Assembly: GCF_003243465.1 (NCBI RefSeq)
Contig: NZ_QFQZ01000007.1
Coordinates: forward strand, 24,102 to 88,101
Reading direction: 5' to 3'
DNA from: Caulobacter segnis
GTDB lineage: Bacteria; Pseudomonadota; Alphaproteobacteria; Caulobacterales; Caulobacteraceae
Length of the DNA: 64,000 nucleotides
The notes beneath the pieces were generated by a model. The model ran no database searches and was not told the origin of the DNA. It worked only from the letters and a program-made list of their open reading frames with translations. Each line of letters opens with the position of its first letter. The first letter of the stretch is position 1. The position numbers were made by a program, and so were the translations under genes. Positions 34,796 to 43,887 of the stretch are shown here, piece by piece.

Positions 34796-35904
34796 TTCAG
34801 CTTCTGCACGGCCTTCTTGGCCGCCGGGGTCAGCGGCGCCTCGGCGCGGACGGCGATCGAGTGGTTGCGGCGGCCCATCCTGCCGCGCGTCAGCGGGATG
34901 GCCCCGGCGCGCAGCTCGACCAGGCTGTCGGGCGTGGCGTTCAGCATCAGGGTGTCGCCGACCTGCATGTTCAGCACGCGCGACAACGGCACCTGCTGCT
35001 CGTCGAGGACGGCGCGGACCTCCATCTGGGTGGTCCACAGCTCGGTGGCCAAGTGGCCTTCCCAGATGTTGTCGCGACCGAACTTCTCACCCATGAACTG
35101 CTGCAGCAGCATTTTCCGGATCGGTTCCAGCGTGGCGTAGGGCAGCAGCAGCTCGATACGGCCGCCGCGATCTTCCATGTCGATCCGCAGCTTGACCAGG
35201 ATGGCGGCGTTGGCGGGACGCGCGATGGCGGCGAAGCGCGGGTTCGTCTCCAGGCGGTCCAGCGAGAAGGCGACCGGATGCAGCGGCTCGAAGGCGCTCT
35301 TCAGGTCGTGCAGCACCACCTCGATCATTCGCTGCACCAGCACGCGCTCGATCGTGGTGTAGGGCCTGCCCTCGATACGCATGGCCGCAGTGCCGCGACG
35401 GCCGCCCAGAAGCACGTCGACGATCGAGTAGATCAGGTTGGAGTCGACCGTCAGCAGGCCGTAGTTGTCCAGCTCCTCGGCGCGGAACACCGCCAGGATC
35501 GCCGGCAGCGGGATCGAGTTCAGGTAGTCGCCGAAGCGGATCGAGCTGATGTTGTCGAGGCTGACCTCGACGTTGTCCGAGGTGAAGTTGCGCAGAGAGG
35601 TCGTCATCAACCGCACCAGGCGGTCGAAGACGATTTCCAGCATCGGCAGGCGCTCGTACGAGACCAGCGCCGAGTTGATGATGGCGCGGATGCCCGTGCG
35701 GTCGTCGCCGCCGTCGCCCGAGAGGTCGAAGCCCAGCAGGCTGTCGATCTCGTCCTGGTTCAGGATCCGTTCGGACGCGCTGTCGCCGGCGCCGTCGTCC
35801 CAGCCGCCCATGCCGCCGGAAAAGTCGCCGAACTGGTTTACGCCCTCACCGCCGGGGGCGCCTTCAGAGCCCCACTGGCCCGCCTGATCGATCTCATCCG
35901 CCAT
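34792..35904 (-). CDS. fliM: Flagellar motor switch protein FliM
   Basis: This 370-residue C-ring protein binds phosphorylated CheY and controls rotation direction. The CheY-binding motif ILNQDEIDSLLGF lies near residue 40. The middle CheC-like domain (RLVRLMTTSLRNFTSDNVEV, LDNISSIRFGDYLNSIP, LIYSIVDVLLGGRRG) and the C-terminal SpoA domain (VRAVLDEQQVPLSRVLNMQV, GDTLML) are intact. A Gly/Asp-rich N-terminal segment of about 30 residues precedes the CheY motif. I chose ATG 35904 (MADEIDQAG). It lies 28 bp after fliL. Confidence 0.96.
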   Translation of the reverse strand: MADEIDQAGQWGSEGAPGGEGVNQFGDFSGGMGGWDDGAGDSASERILNQDEIDSLLGFDLSGDGGDDRTGIRAIINSALVSYERLPMLEIVFDRLVRLMTTSLRNFTSDNVEVSLDNISSIRFGDYLNSIPLPAILAVFRAEELDNYGLLTVDSNLIYSIVDVLLGGRRGTAAMRIEGRPYTTIERVLVQRMIEVVLHDLKSAFEPLHPVAFSLDRLETNPRFAAIARPANAAILVKLRIDMEDRGGRIELLLPYATLEPIRKMLLQQFMGEKFGRDNIWEGHLATELWTTQMEVRAVLDEQQVPLSRVLNMQVGDTLMLNATPDSLVELRAGAIPLTRGRMGRRNHSIAVRAEAPLTPAAKKAVQKLK

Positions 35905-35932
35905 GATCGTTCGCCCCAACCAGCCCGAAGAC

Positions 35933-36541
35933 TCAGTTGATCAGCATCTCCTCGATGAGGACCGCATTCACCTTGGCCGGCGCGGCGACCAGGTTCACCC
36001 GGCGCAGCAGCTCGACGCGCAGTTGGTAGGTGCCCTGGCTGCCATTCAGGTCTTCGGGACGCAGCTCGCGCAGGAAGGATTGGAACATGTCCTGCAGCCT
36101 GGGCAGATTCGGCGTCAAAGCCTCGGCCGTGTCTTCGTCCGGCAGCTCGAAAGTCAGCTTCAGCTTCAGAAAGGTCGACTTGCCGTCGGCCGTCTGCATG
36201 TTCACGACGATGTCCGGCAGGGTGTAGAACACCACCCCGTCAGGGCCTTCCTTGATCACGGGGGCTGGACCGCCAGCGCCCGCGCCTTCCTTGCCCTTCT
36301 CGCCTTCCTTCTTCTCTTCCTTCTTTTCTTCCTTCTTCTTTTCCTTCTTTTCGGCGCCGTGCTCGCCCGCTTCCGCGGGGGGCTTGGGCTTCAGCAGGAA
36401 AAAGGCGGCCGCGCCGCCGCCCCCCAGGACCAGGACGGCGGCCGCGATGGCGATGATGAGAATAGGCGGCTTCTTCTTGGCGGGGCCTTCGCCTTCGGCG
36501 CCCTCTTCACCTTCGGGAGCTTCCTTATCGTTCTGAGCCAC
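35933..36541 (-). CDS. fliL: Flagellar basal-body protein FliL
   Basis: This 202-residue inner-membrane protein surrounds the stator and affects torque. It has a short cytoplasmic N terminus, one membrane helix (PILIIAIAAAVLVLGGGGAAAFF), a striking Lys/Glu-only linker of about 25 residues, and the periplasmic FliL domain (VVFYTLPDIVVNMQTADGKS, FLKLKLTFEL, LRVELLRRVNLVAAPAKVNAVLIEEMLIN). I chose GTG 36541 because AAGGAACC precedes it and the ORF extension upstream is not family-like. It is the first gene of the fliL-fliM-DUF6468-MotE-TPR operon and is divergent from flgF. Confidence 0.92.
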   Translation of the reverse strand: MAQNDKEAPEGEEGAEGEGPAKKKPPILIIAIAAAVLVLGGGGAAAFFLLKPKPPAEAGEHGAEKKEKKKEEKKEEKKEGEKGKEGAGAGGPAPVIKEGPDGVVFYTLPDIVVNMQTADGKSTFLKLKLTFELPDEDTAEALTPNLPRLQDMFQSFLRELRPEDLNGSQGTYQLRVELLRRVNLVAAPAKVNAVLIEEMLIN

Positions 36542-36702
36542 GCGCGCGGTTCCTTGGAATCTATATCCCATACTCATGCGCGAGCATGGTTAACGATGTG
36601 TTTTGGAGGCCATTTGGTCGCAGGCTGAATCTGCCCGGCAGACTCCGACCAACACCCCTGCATTAACCGTTCTATTTGTTGTTTTCATTGCGTTTTCCAG
36701 AC

Positions 36703-36719
36703 TGGCACGAAGGTTGCTT
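36703..36719 (+). promoter_or_regulatory. Sigma-54 promoter of the flgF operon
   Basis: TGGCACGAAGGTTGCTT matches the -24/-12 consensus (TGGCAC-N5-TTGCW) perfectly. The predicted start is near 36729, leaving a ~39-nt leader before flgF. In C. crescentus flgF is a sigma-54/FlbD-dependent class III flagellar operon, which fits. Confidence 0.88.
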
Positions 36720-36767
36720 CAGGAGATGCGGCGCATTTGTCGCGCCAGCCGCCCGAGTTAACTCGCC

Positions 36768-37505
36768 ATGGACAACGCGCTCTACGTCGGCCTCTCGCGC
36801 CAGATGACGCTTCGCCGCGAGCTGGACGTCGTGGCCAACAACATCGCCAACGCCAACACCACGGGCTTCAAGGTCGAGGACCTGATGGTCCGCACCGAGC
36901 AGGCCAAGCCGGCCAAGACGCTGGATGGCGGCTCGGCCGTCAAGTTCGTGCTCGACTCGGGCGTCGCCCGCGACTTCACGCAAGGCGCGATGACCAAGAC
37001 CGGCGGCGATTTCGACCTGGCCATCGAGGGCAAGGGCTTCTTCCACGTCCAGACCGCCGGCGGCGACCGCTACACCCGCGACGGCCGCTTCACGACCAAC
37101 CCGACGGGCCAGCTGACCACCCAGTCGGGCCATCTGGTTCTGGATGACGGCGGCGGCCCGATCACGATCGATCCCACCCTGGGCCCGGTCAATGTCGGCA
37201 AGGACGGCGTCGTCAGCCAGGGCGCGGTCCGCGTCGGCAAGATCGCCGTCGTTCGCCCCGACAGCCTGGCCTCGATGGCCAAGGATGGCGACAACCTCTA
37301 CCGCAACACCACCAACGCCGCGCTGCAGCCGGCCCCGGACGCCGCCGTCCACCAGGGCATGCTGGAAGCCTCCAACGTCCAGCCCGTCATCGAGATCACC
37401 AAGCTGATCGAGGTTCAGCGCGCCTACGAGAGCGTCGCCAAGATGATGGACAACACCTCCGAACTGTCCCGGACCGCCGTCGAGCGGCTGGGCAAGGCCA
37501 ATTAG
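36768..37505 (+). CDS. flgF: Flagellar basal-body rod protein FlgF
   Basis: This 245-residue proximal-rod protein has the N-terminal rod signature LDVVANNIANANTTGFKVED and the C-terminal IEVQRAYESVAKMMDNTSELSRTA helix that together form the rod coiled coil. Between them are GVARDFTQGAMTKTGGDFDL and the AIEGKGFFHVQT motif conserved among FlgE/F/G. It is exported by the flagellar type III apparatus without a cleaved signal. First gene of flgF-flgG-flgA-flgH, with flgG 13 bp downstream. Confidence 0.96.
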   Translation: MDNALYVGLSRQMTLRRELDVVANNIANANTTGFKVEDLMVRTEQAKPAKTLDGGSAVKFVLDSGVARDFTQGAMTKTGGDFDLAIEGKGFFHVQTAGGDRYTRDGRFTTNPTGQLTTQSGHLVLDDGGGPITIDPTLGPVNVGKDGVVSQGAVRVGKIAVVRPDSLASMAKDGDNLYRNTTNAALQPAPDAAVHQGMLEASNVQPVIEITKLIEVQRAYESVAKMMDNTSELSRTAVERLGKAN

Positions 37506-37518
37506 GGAACGCTAGCCG

Positions 37519-38307
<789 letters not shown>

Positions 38308-38311
38308 GCCG

Positions 38312-39076
38312 ATGAAAGCGCTGTTGATCTCCGCCGCCGCCCTGGCCTTCGCCGCCCCGGCCCTCGCCGGAACGCCGGTCAGCCTGCGCATGGACACCAC
38401 CGACGCCGACGGCCGCGTCACCCTGGGCGACCTGTTCGACGGGGTCTCCGGACCGGCCGCCAACCTGGTGGTCGCCGCCCGCGTCGCACCGAGCGCCGTG
38501 CTGGACGCCGGCCAGGTGCAGGTGTTCGCACGCCGCGCCGGCTTCGACTGGGACAACCGCCAGGGCGTGCGCCGGATCATCGTCCGCGAGGGCTCCGACA
38601 ACGGCGGCGCCGCGTCGCGGACCGCCCTGGCCGGCGCCCCGCGCGGTAATGTGGAAGTTCTTGCCTACGCCCGCAGCATCGCGGCCGGCGAAATCGTCCA
38701 GCCGGAAGACCTGGTGTGGACGAAGATGGCCGGGGCCCCGGCCGACGCGCCGCGCGATTCCGACGTCGTGATCGGCCTCGCCGCCAAGCGCCCCCTGCGT
38801 GAAGGCGCCGCAGTCTCGACCCGAGACGTGGCCGCGCCGCAGGTCATCAAGAGCGGCGACCTGATCACCGTCACCTACGCGGACGACGGAATTTCCCTGT
38901 CGCTTCAAGGCAAGGCGATGAGCGCCGCGTCCACCGGCGACGTCTTCGCCGTCCAGAACACCGCGTCGAAGAAGATCATCCAGGCCGTCGCCACCGGTCC
39001 TGGCGCCGCCGCCGTCGGTCCGCAGGCCCAGGGCTTGCAAGCCCGTTCGCAACCCGTCCGTTTCGCCGCTCGCTAA
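38312..39076 (+). CDS. flgA: P-ring assembly chaperone FlgA
   Basis: This 254-residue periplasmic chaperone for the P-ring protein FlgI has a signal peptide (LLISAAALAFAAPALA). The C-terminal SAF-like and FlgA domains are visible in VEVLAYARSIAAGEIVQPED, KRPLREGAAVSTRDVAAPQV and GISLSLQGKAMSAASTGDVF. The order flgG-flgA-flgH matches C. crescentus. The spacing to flgG is 4 bp. Confidence 0.92.
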   Translation: MKALLISAAALAFAAPALAGTPVSLRMDTTDADGRVTLGDLFDGVSGPAANLVVAARVAPSAVLDAGQVQVFARRAGFDWDNRQGVRRIIVREGSDNGGAASRTALAGAPRGNVEVLAYARSIAAGEIVQPEDLVWTKMAGAPADAPRDSDVVIGLAAKRPLREGAAVSTRDVAAPQVIKSGDLITVTYADDGISLSLQGKAMSAASTGDVFAVQNTASKKIIQAVATGPGAAAVGPQAQGLQARSQPVRFAAR

Positions 39077-39089
39077 GAGGCTAAGACTC

Positions 39090-39824
39090 ATGCGTCGCCC
39101 CGCTCTCATCGCCGCCACCCTGCTGCTGGCCCCGCTGGCCGCCTGCTCCACCGTCAAGGAAGCCGTGAAGGGTCCGGACCTTGCCCCGGTCGGCTATCCG
39201 GCCGCCCTGGCGCCCATCCAGCAGCAATATGTCTCCGCCCGCGAGCCGGCGCCGCAGGCGGCCTCGGCCAACTCGCTGTGGCGGGTCGGCGCCCGCGCCT
39301 TCTTCAACGACCAGCGCGCCAGCCGCGTCGGCGACATCCTGACCGTGATGATCGACATCGACGACAGCGTCGACACCAAGAACCAGACCGCCAGCTCGCG
39401 CGCCGCCACCACCAAGGCCGGGGTTCCGCACCTGCTGGGTCTGGAGTCGAGCCTCGGGAAGGTTCTGCCGGGTGGTTTCGACCCGGCCAATGCGCTGGAA
39501 ACCGGCTCGAGCACGACCAACGCCGGCTCGGGCAGCATCAAGCGCTCCGAAAAGATCAGCCTGACCATCGCCGCCGTGGTCAGTCAGGTGCTGCCGAACG
39601 GCAACATGGTGATCCAGGGCACCCAGGAGGTCCGCACCAACGCCGAGCTGCGCCAGCTGACCGTCGCCGGCATCGTGCGCCCCGAGGACATCTCCTCGGC
39701 CAACACCATCCGCCACACCCAGATCGCCGAGGCGCGCATCAGCTACGGCGGTCGCGGCGACATCAGCCGCGTCCAGAAGACCCCGGCCGGCCAGGCCCTG
39801 GTCGAGAAGTTCTCGCCGTTCTAG
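39090..39824 (+). CDS. flgH: Flagellar L-ring lipoprotein FlgH
   Basis: This 244-residue outer-membrane lipoprotein forms the L-ring. The signal ends in lipobox LAAC (modified Cys at 19). Conserved blocks are LWRVGARAFFNDQRASRVGD, ILTVMIDIDDSVDTKNQTAS, NGNMVIQGTQEVRTNAELRQ and LTVAGIVRPEDISSANTI with the final AEARISYGGRG. It is 13 bp after flgA and followed by a terminator-like hairpin at 39849-39882. Confidence 0.96.
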   Translation: MRRPALIAATLLLAPLAACSTVKEAVKGPDLAPVGYPAALAPIQQQYVSAREPAPQAASANSLWRVGARAFFNDQRASRVGDILTVMIDIDDSVDTKNQTASSRAATTKAGVPHLLGLESSLGKVLPGGFDPANALETGSSTTNAGSGSIKRSEKISLTIAAVVSQVLPNGNMVIQGTQEVRTNAELRQLTVAGIVRPEDISSANTIRHTQIAEARISYGGRGDISRVQKTPAGQALVEKFSPF

Positions 39825-39848
39825 GCCAAGACATTAAGGCGAGCCTTC

Positions 39849-39891
39849 ACGGGCGCGGCGGCCGCGAGGTCTCCGCGCCCGTTTCGCTTTC
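39849..39891 (+). terminator. Probable terminator of the flgFGAH operon
   Basis: A 10-bp stem (ACGGGCGCGG at 39849-39858 with CCGCGCCCGT at 39873-39882) is followed by TTCGCTTTC. The T-tract is weak, so termination may be partial and the lipoprotein gene downstream might still be read. Confidence 0.55.
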
Positions 39892-39940
39892 AGGAGCCAT
39901 TCAGGTCCAAACCGCGTTTATCACACCAGGAGGACCTCCC

Positions 39941-40408
39941 ATGCCGTCGCGCGCCGCCGCCGCCGTTGTCGCCGTGATACTGGCCGCCGGCCTGGCGGGT
40001 TGCGCGCACGAGAAGGTCGCGGCGAACGGCTATCGGTGGGCCTATCTCGCCGACGCGGGCGAGGATCCCCGCCTCGCCTACGGCCGCCCCGACAGTGACG
40101 ACGTCGTGCTGATGATGAGCTGCCGCCCCGGCCAGGATCGTGTCGAGGTGTCGGCCATGGGCCTGTCGGGTGGTGAGATCGTCCTGGCCTCGGGCCGCGC
40201 CGAGAGCCGCTTCGCCGCCGCCAAGCTCGACGACGCCATGGGCGGCGATCTGCTGGCAGGTCGCGGCGAGGCCAGCGCCGAAGCGCTGGATCGGTTTCGC
40301 AGATCGGGAGACCTGGCGCTGCTGACCAAGGGCGAGCGGCATAGCCTGGCGGCAAATTCCGCCGACCAAGGCCAGGTGCGCGCCTTCTTCAAGGCGTGCC
40401 GGGCCTAG
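39941..40408 (+). CDS. Small lipoprotein downstream of flgH
   Basis: This 155-residue protein has a lipoprotein signal (AAAVVAVILAAGLAGC, Cys at 22). The mature part of ~130 residues has no repeats and one further cysteine pair (MMSCRPGQ, FFKACRA). A strong AGGAGG lies at 39929-39934. It follows the flgH terminator by ~50 bp and lies in the same direction, so a flagellar or envelope role is possible but unproven. I do not recognise a family. Confidence 0.78.
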   Translation: MPSRAAAAVVAVILAAGLAGCAHEKVAANGYRWAYLADAGEDPRLAYGRPDSDDVVLMMSCRPGQDRVEVSAMGLSGGEIVLASGRAESRFAAAKLDDAMGGDLLAGRGEASAEALDRFRRSGDLALLTKGERHSLAANSADQGQVRAFFKACRA

Positions 40409-40496
40409 AACTCCCGCCGTCCCCCGCGTCATGCGCGGCATGACGAGCAGGTGGAGGACTGAAATGGGGGGGCTTTTCCACGGGGCGGTGAAACCT

Positions 40497-40556
40497 CTCA
40501 CCCTCCCACCGCTTCGCGGCGGGCCCCGCCCTCTCTCAAAGAGAGAGGGATTTGGC
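40497..40556. repeat. GC-rich palindromic intergenic repeat (REP/BIME-like)
   Basis: The sequence holds CCGCTTCGCGGCGGG and CCCTCTCTCAAAGAGAGAGGG, two adjacent hairpins of the type found at 63722-63766. It fills the 254-bp gap between the lipoprotein gene and the dxs stop. No gene is supported in the gap. A short frame starting near 40464 is formed by the repeat. Confidence 0.6.
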
Positions 40557-40662
40557 GCAACGTCCGCTCAGGGGCGATCGCAGTCCCCAGCCGGCCCTCC
40601 AGAAGCCCGACCGCCCTGGCTAAAGCCGAAACGCAGCCAGATCCCGACGCCCGGGCAAAAGC

Positions 40663-42585
40663 TTAAGCCCGCCGCCCGGCCCCCGCCGCGTTGACATTGT
40701 CCATGCCCAGGGCCGACAGCGCGCCGCGCAGGATGCCCTCGGCGTCGAGGCCGGCCTGGGCGTACATGGCGTCCGGCTTGTCCTGGTCCTGGAAGATGTC
40801 GGGCAGGCACAGGGTGCGGATCTTGAGGCCGCGATCCAAGGCGCCGTGCTGAGCCAGGGCCTGCAGCACGAAGGCGCCAAAGCCGCCCATCGAACCTTCC
40901 TCGACCGTGACGATGGCCTCGTGCTCGCGCGAGAGGCGCAGCAGGAGGTCCAGGTCCAGCGGCTTGGCGAAGCGGGCGTCGCAGACCGTGGCCGACAGGC
41001 CGCGCGCGGCCAGCAGGTCGGCGGCCTTCAGGCTTTCCGACAGGCGCGCGCCGAACGACACGATGGCGACGCTGGTGCCCTCGCGAACGATACGGCCCTT
41101 GCCGATCTCGAGCGGCTCGGCGACCGCCGGCATGTCGAGGCCAAGACCCTCGCCGCGCGGATAGCGGAAGGCGCTGGGGCGGTCGTCGATCACGGCGGCG
41201 GTGGCGACCATGCGGGCCAGCTCGACCTCGTCGGCGGCGGCCATCAGCACCATGCCGGGCAGAGCACCCATGAAGCCGACGTCGAAGCTGCCGGCGTGGG
41301 TCGGGCCATCGGCGCCCACCAGGCCCGCGCGGTCCATGGCGAAGCGCACCGGCAGGCCCTGGATCGCCACGTCGTGGACGACCTGGTCGTAGCCGCGCTG
41401 CAGGAAGGTCGAATAGATAGCGGTGAAAGGCTTCATGCCGTCGGCGGCCAGGCCCGCGGCGAAGGTCACCGCGTGCTGCTCGGCGATACCGACGTCGAAG
41501 GTGCGTTCCGGGAAGGCCTTGCCGAACAGGTCAAGCCCCGTGCCGGACGGCATGGCGGCGGTGATGGCGACGATCTTGTCGTCCTTTTCCGCCTGCCTGA
41601 TCAGCTCCTGGGCGAAGACCTTGGTGTAGCTGGGCGGGCCGCCAGTGGACTTGTGCTGCTGACCGGTGACCACGTCGAACTTGACCACCGCGTGCAGCTT
41701 GTCGGCCGCGCCCTCGGCCGGGGCGTAGCCCTTGCCCTTCTGGGTCACGCAGTGGACCAGCACCGGCTTGTCGGCGAAGGCCTTGGCGTTCTTCAGCACG
41801 CTGACCAGGGCGTCCATGTCGTGGCCGTCGATCGGACCGACATAGTGGAAGCCCAGCTCCTCGAAGAAGGTGCCGCCAGTGACCATGCCCCGGGCATATT
41901 CCTCCGCCTTGCGGGCCGCTTCGCGCATGGGGCTCGGCAGCTTCTCGACCACCGTCTTGCCCAGCTTGCGCACCGAGCGGTAGGCGCCGCCCGAGACGAG
42001 ATTGGCCAGATAGGCGCTCATGCCGCCGACCGGCGGAGCGATCGACATGTCGTTGTCGTTGAGGATGACGATCAGGCGCTTGGTCGTGTCCGTCGCCGCG
42101 TTCATCGCCTCATAGGCCATCCCCGCGCCCAGCGAGCCGTCGCCGATCACCGCGATGACGCTGTTGTCCTCGCCTTTGGCGTCGCGGGCGGCGCAGAAGC
42201 CCAGCGCCGCCGAGATCGAGGTCGCCGCGTGGGCCGCGCCGAACGGGTCGTATTCGCTCTCGGCCCGCTTGGTGAAGCCCGACAGCCCGCCGCCCTGACG
42301 CAGGGTGCGGATGCGGTCGCGGCGGCCGGTCAGGATCTTGTGCGGATAGGCCTGGTGGCCGACGTCCCAGATCAGGATGTCCTTGGGCGTGTCGAACACG
42401 TGGTGCAGGGCCACGGTCAGCTCGACCACGCCCAGGCCCGCGCCCAGGTGGCCGCCCGTCACCGACACCGCGTCGATCGTCTCGGCGCGAACCTCGGCCG
42501 CCAGCTGTTTCAGTTCGCCGACGGACAGGCCTCGCGTATCGGCGGGCGAGGCGATGGTGTCGAGCAAGGGCGTTTTGGAAGACAT
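40663..42585 (-). CDS. dxs: 1-Deoxy-D-xylulose-5-phosphate synthase
   Basis: This 640-residue thiamine-diphosphate enzyme condenses pyruvate and glyceraldehyde 3-phosphate in the first step of the MEP isoprenoid route. It has DVGHQAYPHKILTGRRD, the ThDP-binding VIGDGSLGAGMAYEAMNAA and NDNDMSIAPPVG. Further signatures are the transketolase-type YSTFLQRGYDQVVHDVAIQG and FAMDRAGLVGADGPTHAG. I chose ATG 42585. It is the last gene of xseB-ispA-dxs, 17 bp after ispA. Confidence 0.97.
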   Translation of the reverse strand: MSSKTPLLDTIASPADTRGLSVGELKQLAAEVRAETIDAVSVTGGHLGAGLGVVELTVALHHVFDTPKDILIWDVGHQAYPHKILTGRRDRIRTLRQGGGLSGFTKRAESEYDPFGAAHAATSISAALGFCAARDAKGEDNSVIAVIGDGSLGAGMAYEAMNAATDTTKRLIVILNDNDMSIAPPVGGMSAYLANLVSGGAYRSVRKLGKTVVEKLPSPMREAARKAEEYARGMVTGGTFFEELGFHYVGPIDGHDMDALVSVLKNAKAFADKPVLVHCVTQKGKGYAPAEGAADKLHAVVKFDVVTGQQHKSTGGPPSYTKVFAQELIRQAEKDDKIVAITAAMPSGTGLDLFGKAFPERTFDVGIAEQHAVTFAAGLAADGMKPFTAIYSTFLQRGYDQVVHDVAIQGLPVRFAMDRAGLVGADGPTHAGSFDVGFMGALPGMVLMAAADEVELARMVATAAVIDDRPSAFRYPRGEGLGLDMPAVAEPLEIGKGRIVREGTSVAIVSFGARLSESLKAADLLAARGLSATVCDARFAKPLDLDLLLRLSREHEAIVTVEEGSMGGFGAFVLQALAQHGALDRGLKIRTLCLPDIFQDQDKPDAMYAQAGLDAEGILRGALSALGMDNVNAAGAGRRA

Positions 42586-42602
42586 GTTTGACAAAAGCGC
42601 GG

Positions 42603-43487
42603 TCAGTTGCGGCGGTCCAGCACGAAATCAACGCTTTCGCGCAGATGTTCGGCGCGCTCGCCAAAAATTTCGAGATGGGAGCGGGTCTGCTCGGCCAGGA
42701 GCGCCACGCGCTCCTTGGCCGCATCCAGCCCCAGCAGGGTGACATAGTTGGCCTTGCCCTTGGCGGCGTCCTTGCCGCCGGCGGCCTTGCCGAGCGTCTT
42801 TTCGTCGCCCTCGGCGTCGAGGATGTCGTCGACGATCTGGTAGGCCAGGCCCAGGTCCTGGGCGAAGGCCATCAGGGCCGCGCGCTCGGAGTCCTTGGCC
42901 CGGGCGATGATCAGCGGGATCTCGAAGGCGAAGGCGATCAGGGCGCCGGTCTTCAGGCGCTGCATCCGGGCGACCGCGCCGAGATCGTCGCGCACGCCCA
43001 GGATGTCGATCATCTGCCCGCCCGCCATGCCCTTGGCGCCGGACGCGATGGCCAGCTTGCGCACCAGCTCCGAGCGGACGTGGCCGTCGTCGTGGGTGTC
43101 GGGATGAGCCATGATCTCAAAGGCCGCCGTCTGCAGGGCGTCGCCGGCGAGGATGGCGGTCGCCTCGTCATACTGCTTGTGCACGGTCGGGCGGCCGCGG
43201 CGGACGTCGTCGTCGTCCATCGCCGGCAGGTCGTCATGCACCAGGCTGTAGGCGTGGATGCACTCCAGCGCGCAGGCCGCGCGGAGCACCGGCCGCTCGG
43301 GCAGGTCGAACATCTTGCCCGTCTCGAGGGCGAAGAACGGTCGCAAGCGCTTGCCCGGGCCCAGCGCCGCATAGCGCATGGCCTCGGTCAGGCGGCTCTC
43401 GGGGCCGTCAGCGCGGGGCAGCAGCTCGTCAAGCGCCACGGTGACGATATCGGCGGCCTGGACGATCCTTCTGGCGAGGTCGGTCAA
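42603..43487 (-). CDS. ispA: Farnesyl/geranyl diphosphate synthase IspA
   Basis: This 294-residue trans-prenyltransferase elongates isopentenyl diphosphate chains. The first Asp-rich motif is SLVHDDLPAMDDDDVRRG and the second is LAYQIVDDILDAEGDEKTLG. GPGKRLRPFFAL near the N terminus binds the diphosphate. The residues before the first motif suggest a short-chain (C15) product. The start is TTG 43487. It lies between xseB and dxs, the usual alphaproteobacterial order. Confidence 0.94.
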   Translation of the reverse strand: MTDLARRIVQAADIVTVALDELLPRADGPESRLTEAMRYAALGPGKRLRPFFALETGKMFDLPERPVLRAACALECIHAYSLVHDDLPAMDDDDVRRGRPTVHKQYDEATAILAGDALQTAAFEIMAHPDTHDDGHVRSELVRKLAIASGAKGMAGGQMIDILGVRDDLGAVARMQRLKTGALIAFAFEIPLIIARAKDSERAALMAFAQDLGLAYQIVDDILDAEGDEKTLGKAAGGKDAAKGKANYVTLLGLDAAKERVALLAEQTRSHLEIFGERAEHLRESVDFVLDRRN

Positions 43488-43524
43488 GGGCGGCTCCCCT
43501 CGCTCTGAGGACGGGCGCGGCTCA

Positions 43525-43791
43525 TCAGTTGAACTCGGCCGGTTCGACGGACACCGCCCCGCCAGAAGCCCCCCCTTGGCCCAGGACGATCTTCTCGACC
43601 TTCAGGCGCGCGGCTTCCAGCTTCTTCTCGCAGTGGGCCTTCAGGGCCGCGCCGCGTTCGTAGATGTCGATCGAGCGCTCCAGCGGCGCCTGGCCCGACT
43701 CCAGCTCGCCCACGATCCGTTCCAGCTGCGCCAGGGCTTCCTCGAAGCTCAGGGCGGAGATGTCGGCGGAGGGGTTCGTAGCGTCGGTCAT
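43525..43791 (-). CDS. xseB: Exodeoxyribonuclease VII small subunit
   Basis: This 88-residue helical protein joins XseA to form exonuclease VII. The signature LSFEEALAQLERIVGELESG and APLERSIDIYERGAALKAHC are unmistakable. I chose ATG 43791 since the longer frame has a non-family arginine-rich N terminus. It is the first gene of the xseB-ispA-dxs operon. Confidence 0.95.
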   Translation of the reverse strand: MTDATNPSADISALSFEEALAQLERIVGELESGQAPLERSIDIYERGAALKAHCEKKLEAARLKVEKIVLGQGGASGGAVSVEPAEFN

Positions 43792-43887
43792 TGCAACTCT
43801 CAGGTGTGCGAACTCAAGCCTAGTGGCCCGCAAGCTCATCGACAACGGCCTAGAGCTTGCCGCCAGTTAAGGGAAGAGGGTTTGAAC

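Noticed and set aside
40464..40694. Short frame after GGAGGACTGAA downstream of the lipoprotein gene
   Set aside because: Most of it is encoded by a palindromic repeat and it runs into dxs.
40846..42591. 581-codon plus-strand frame opposite dxs
   Set aside because: It is antisense to an intact dxs with all motifs.
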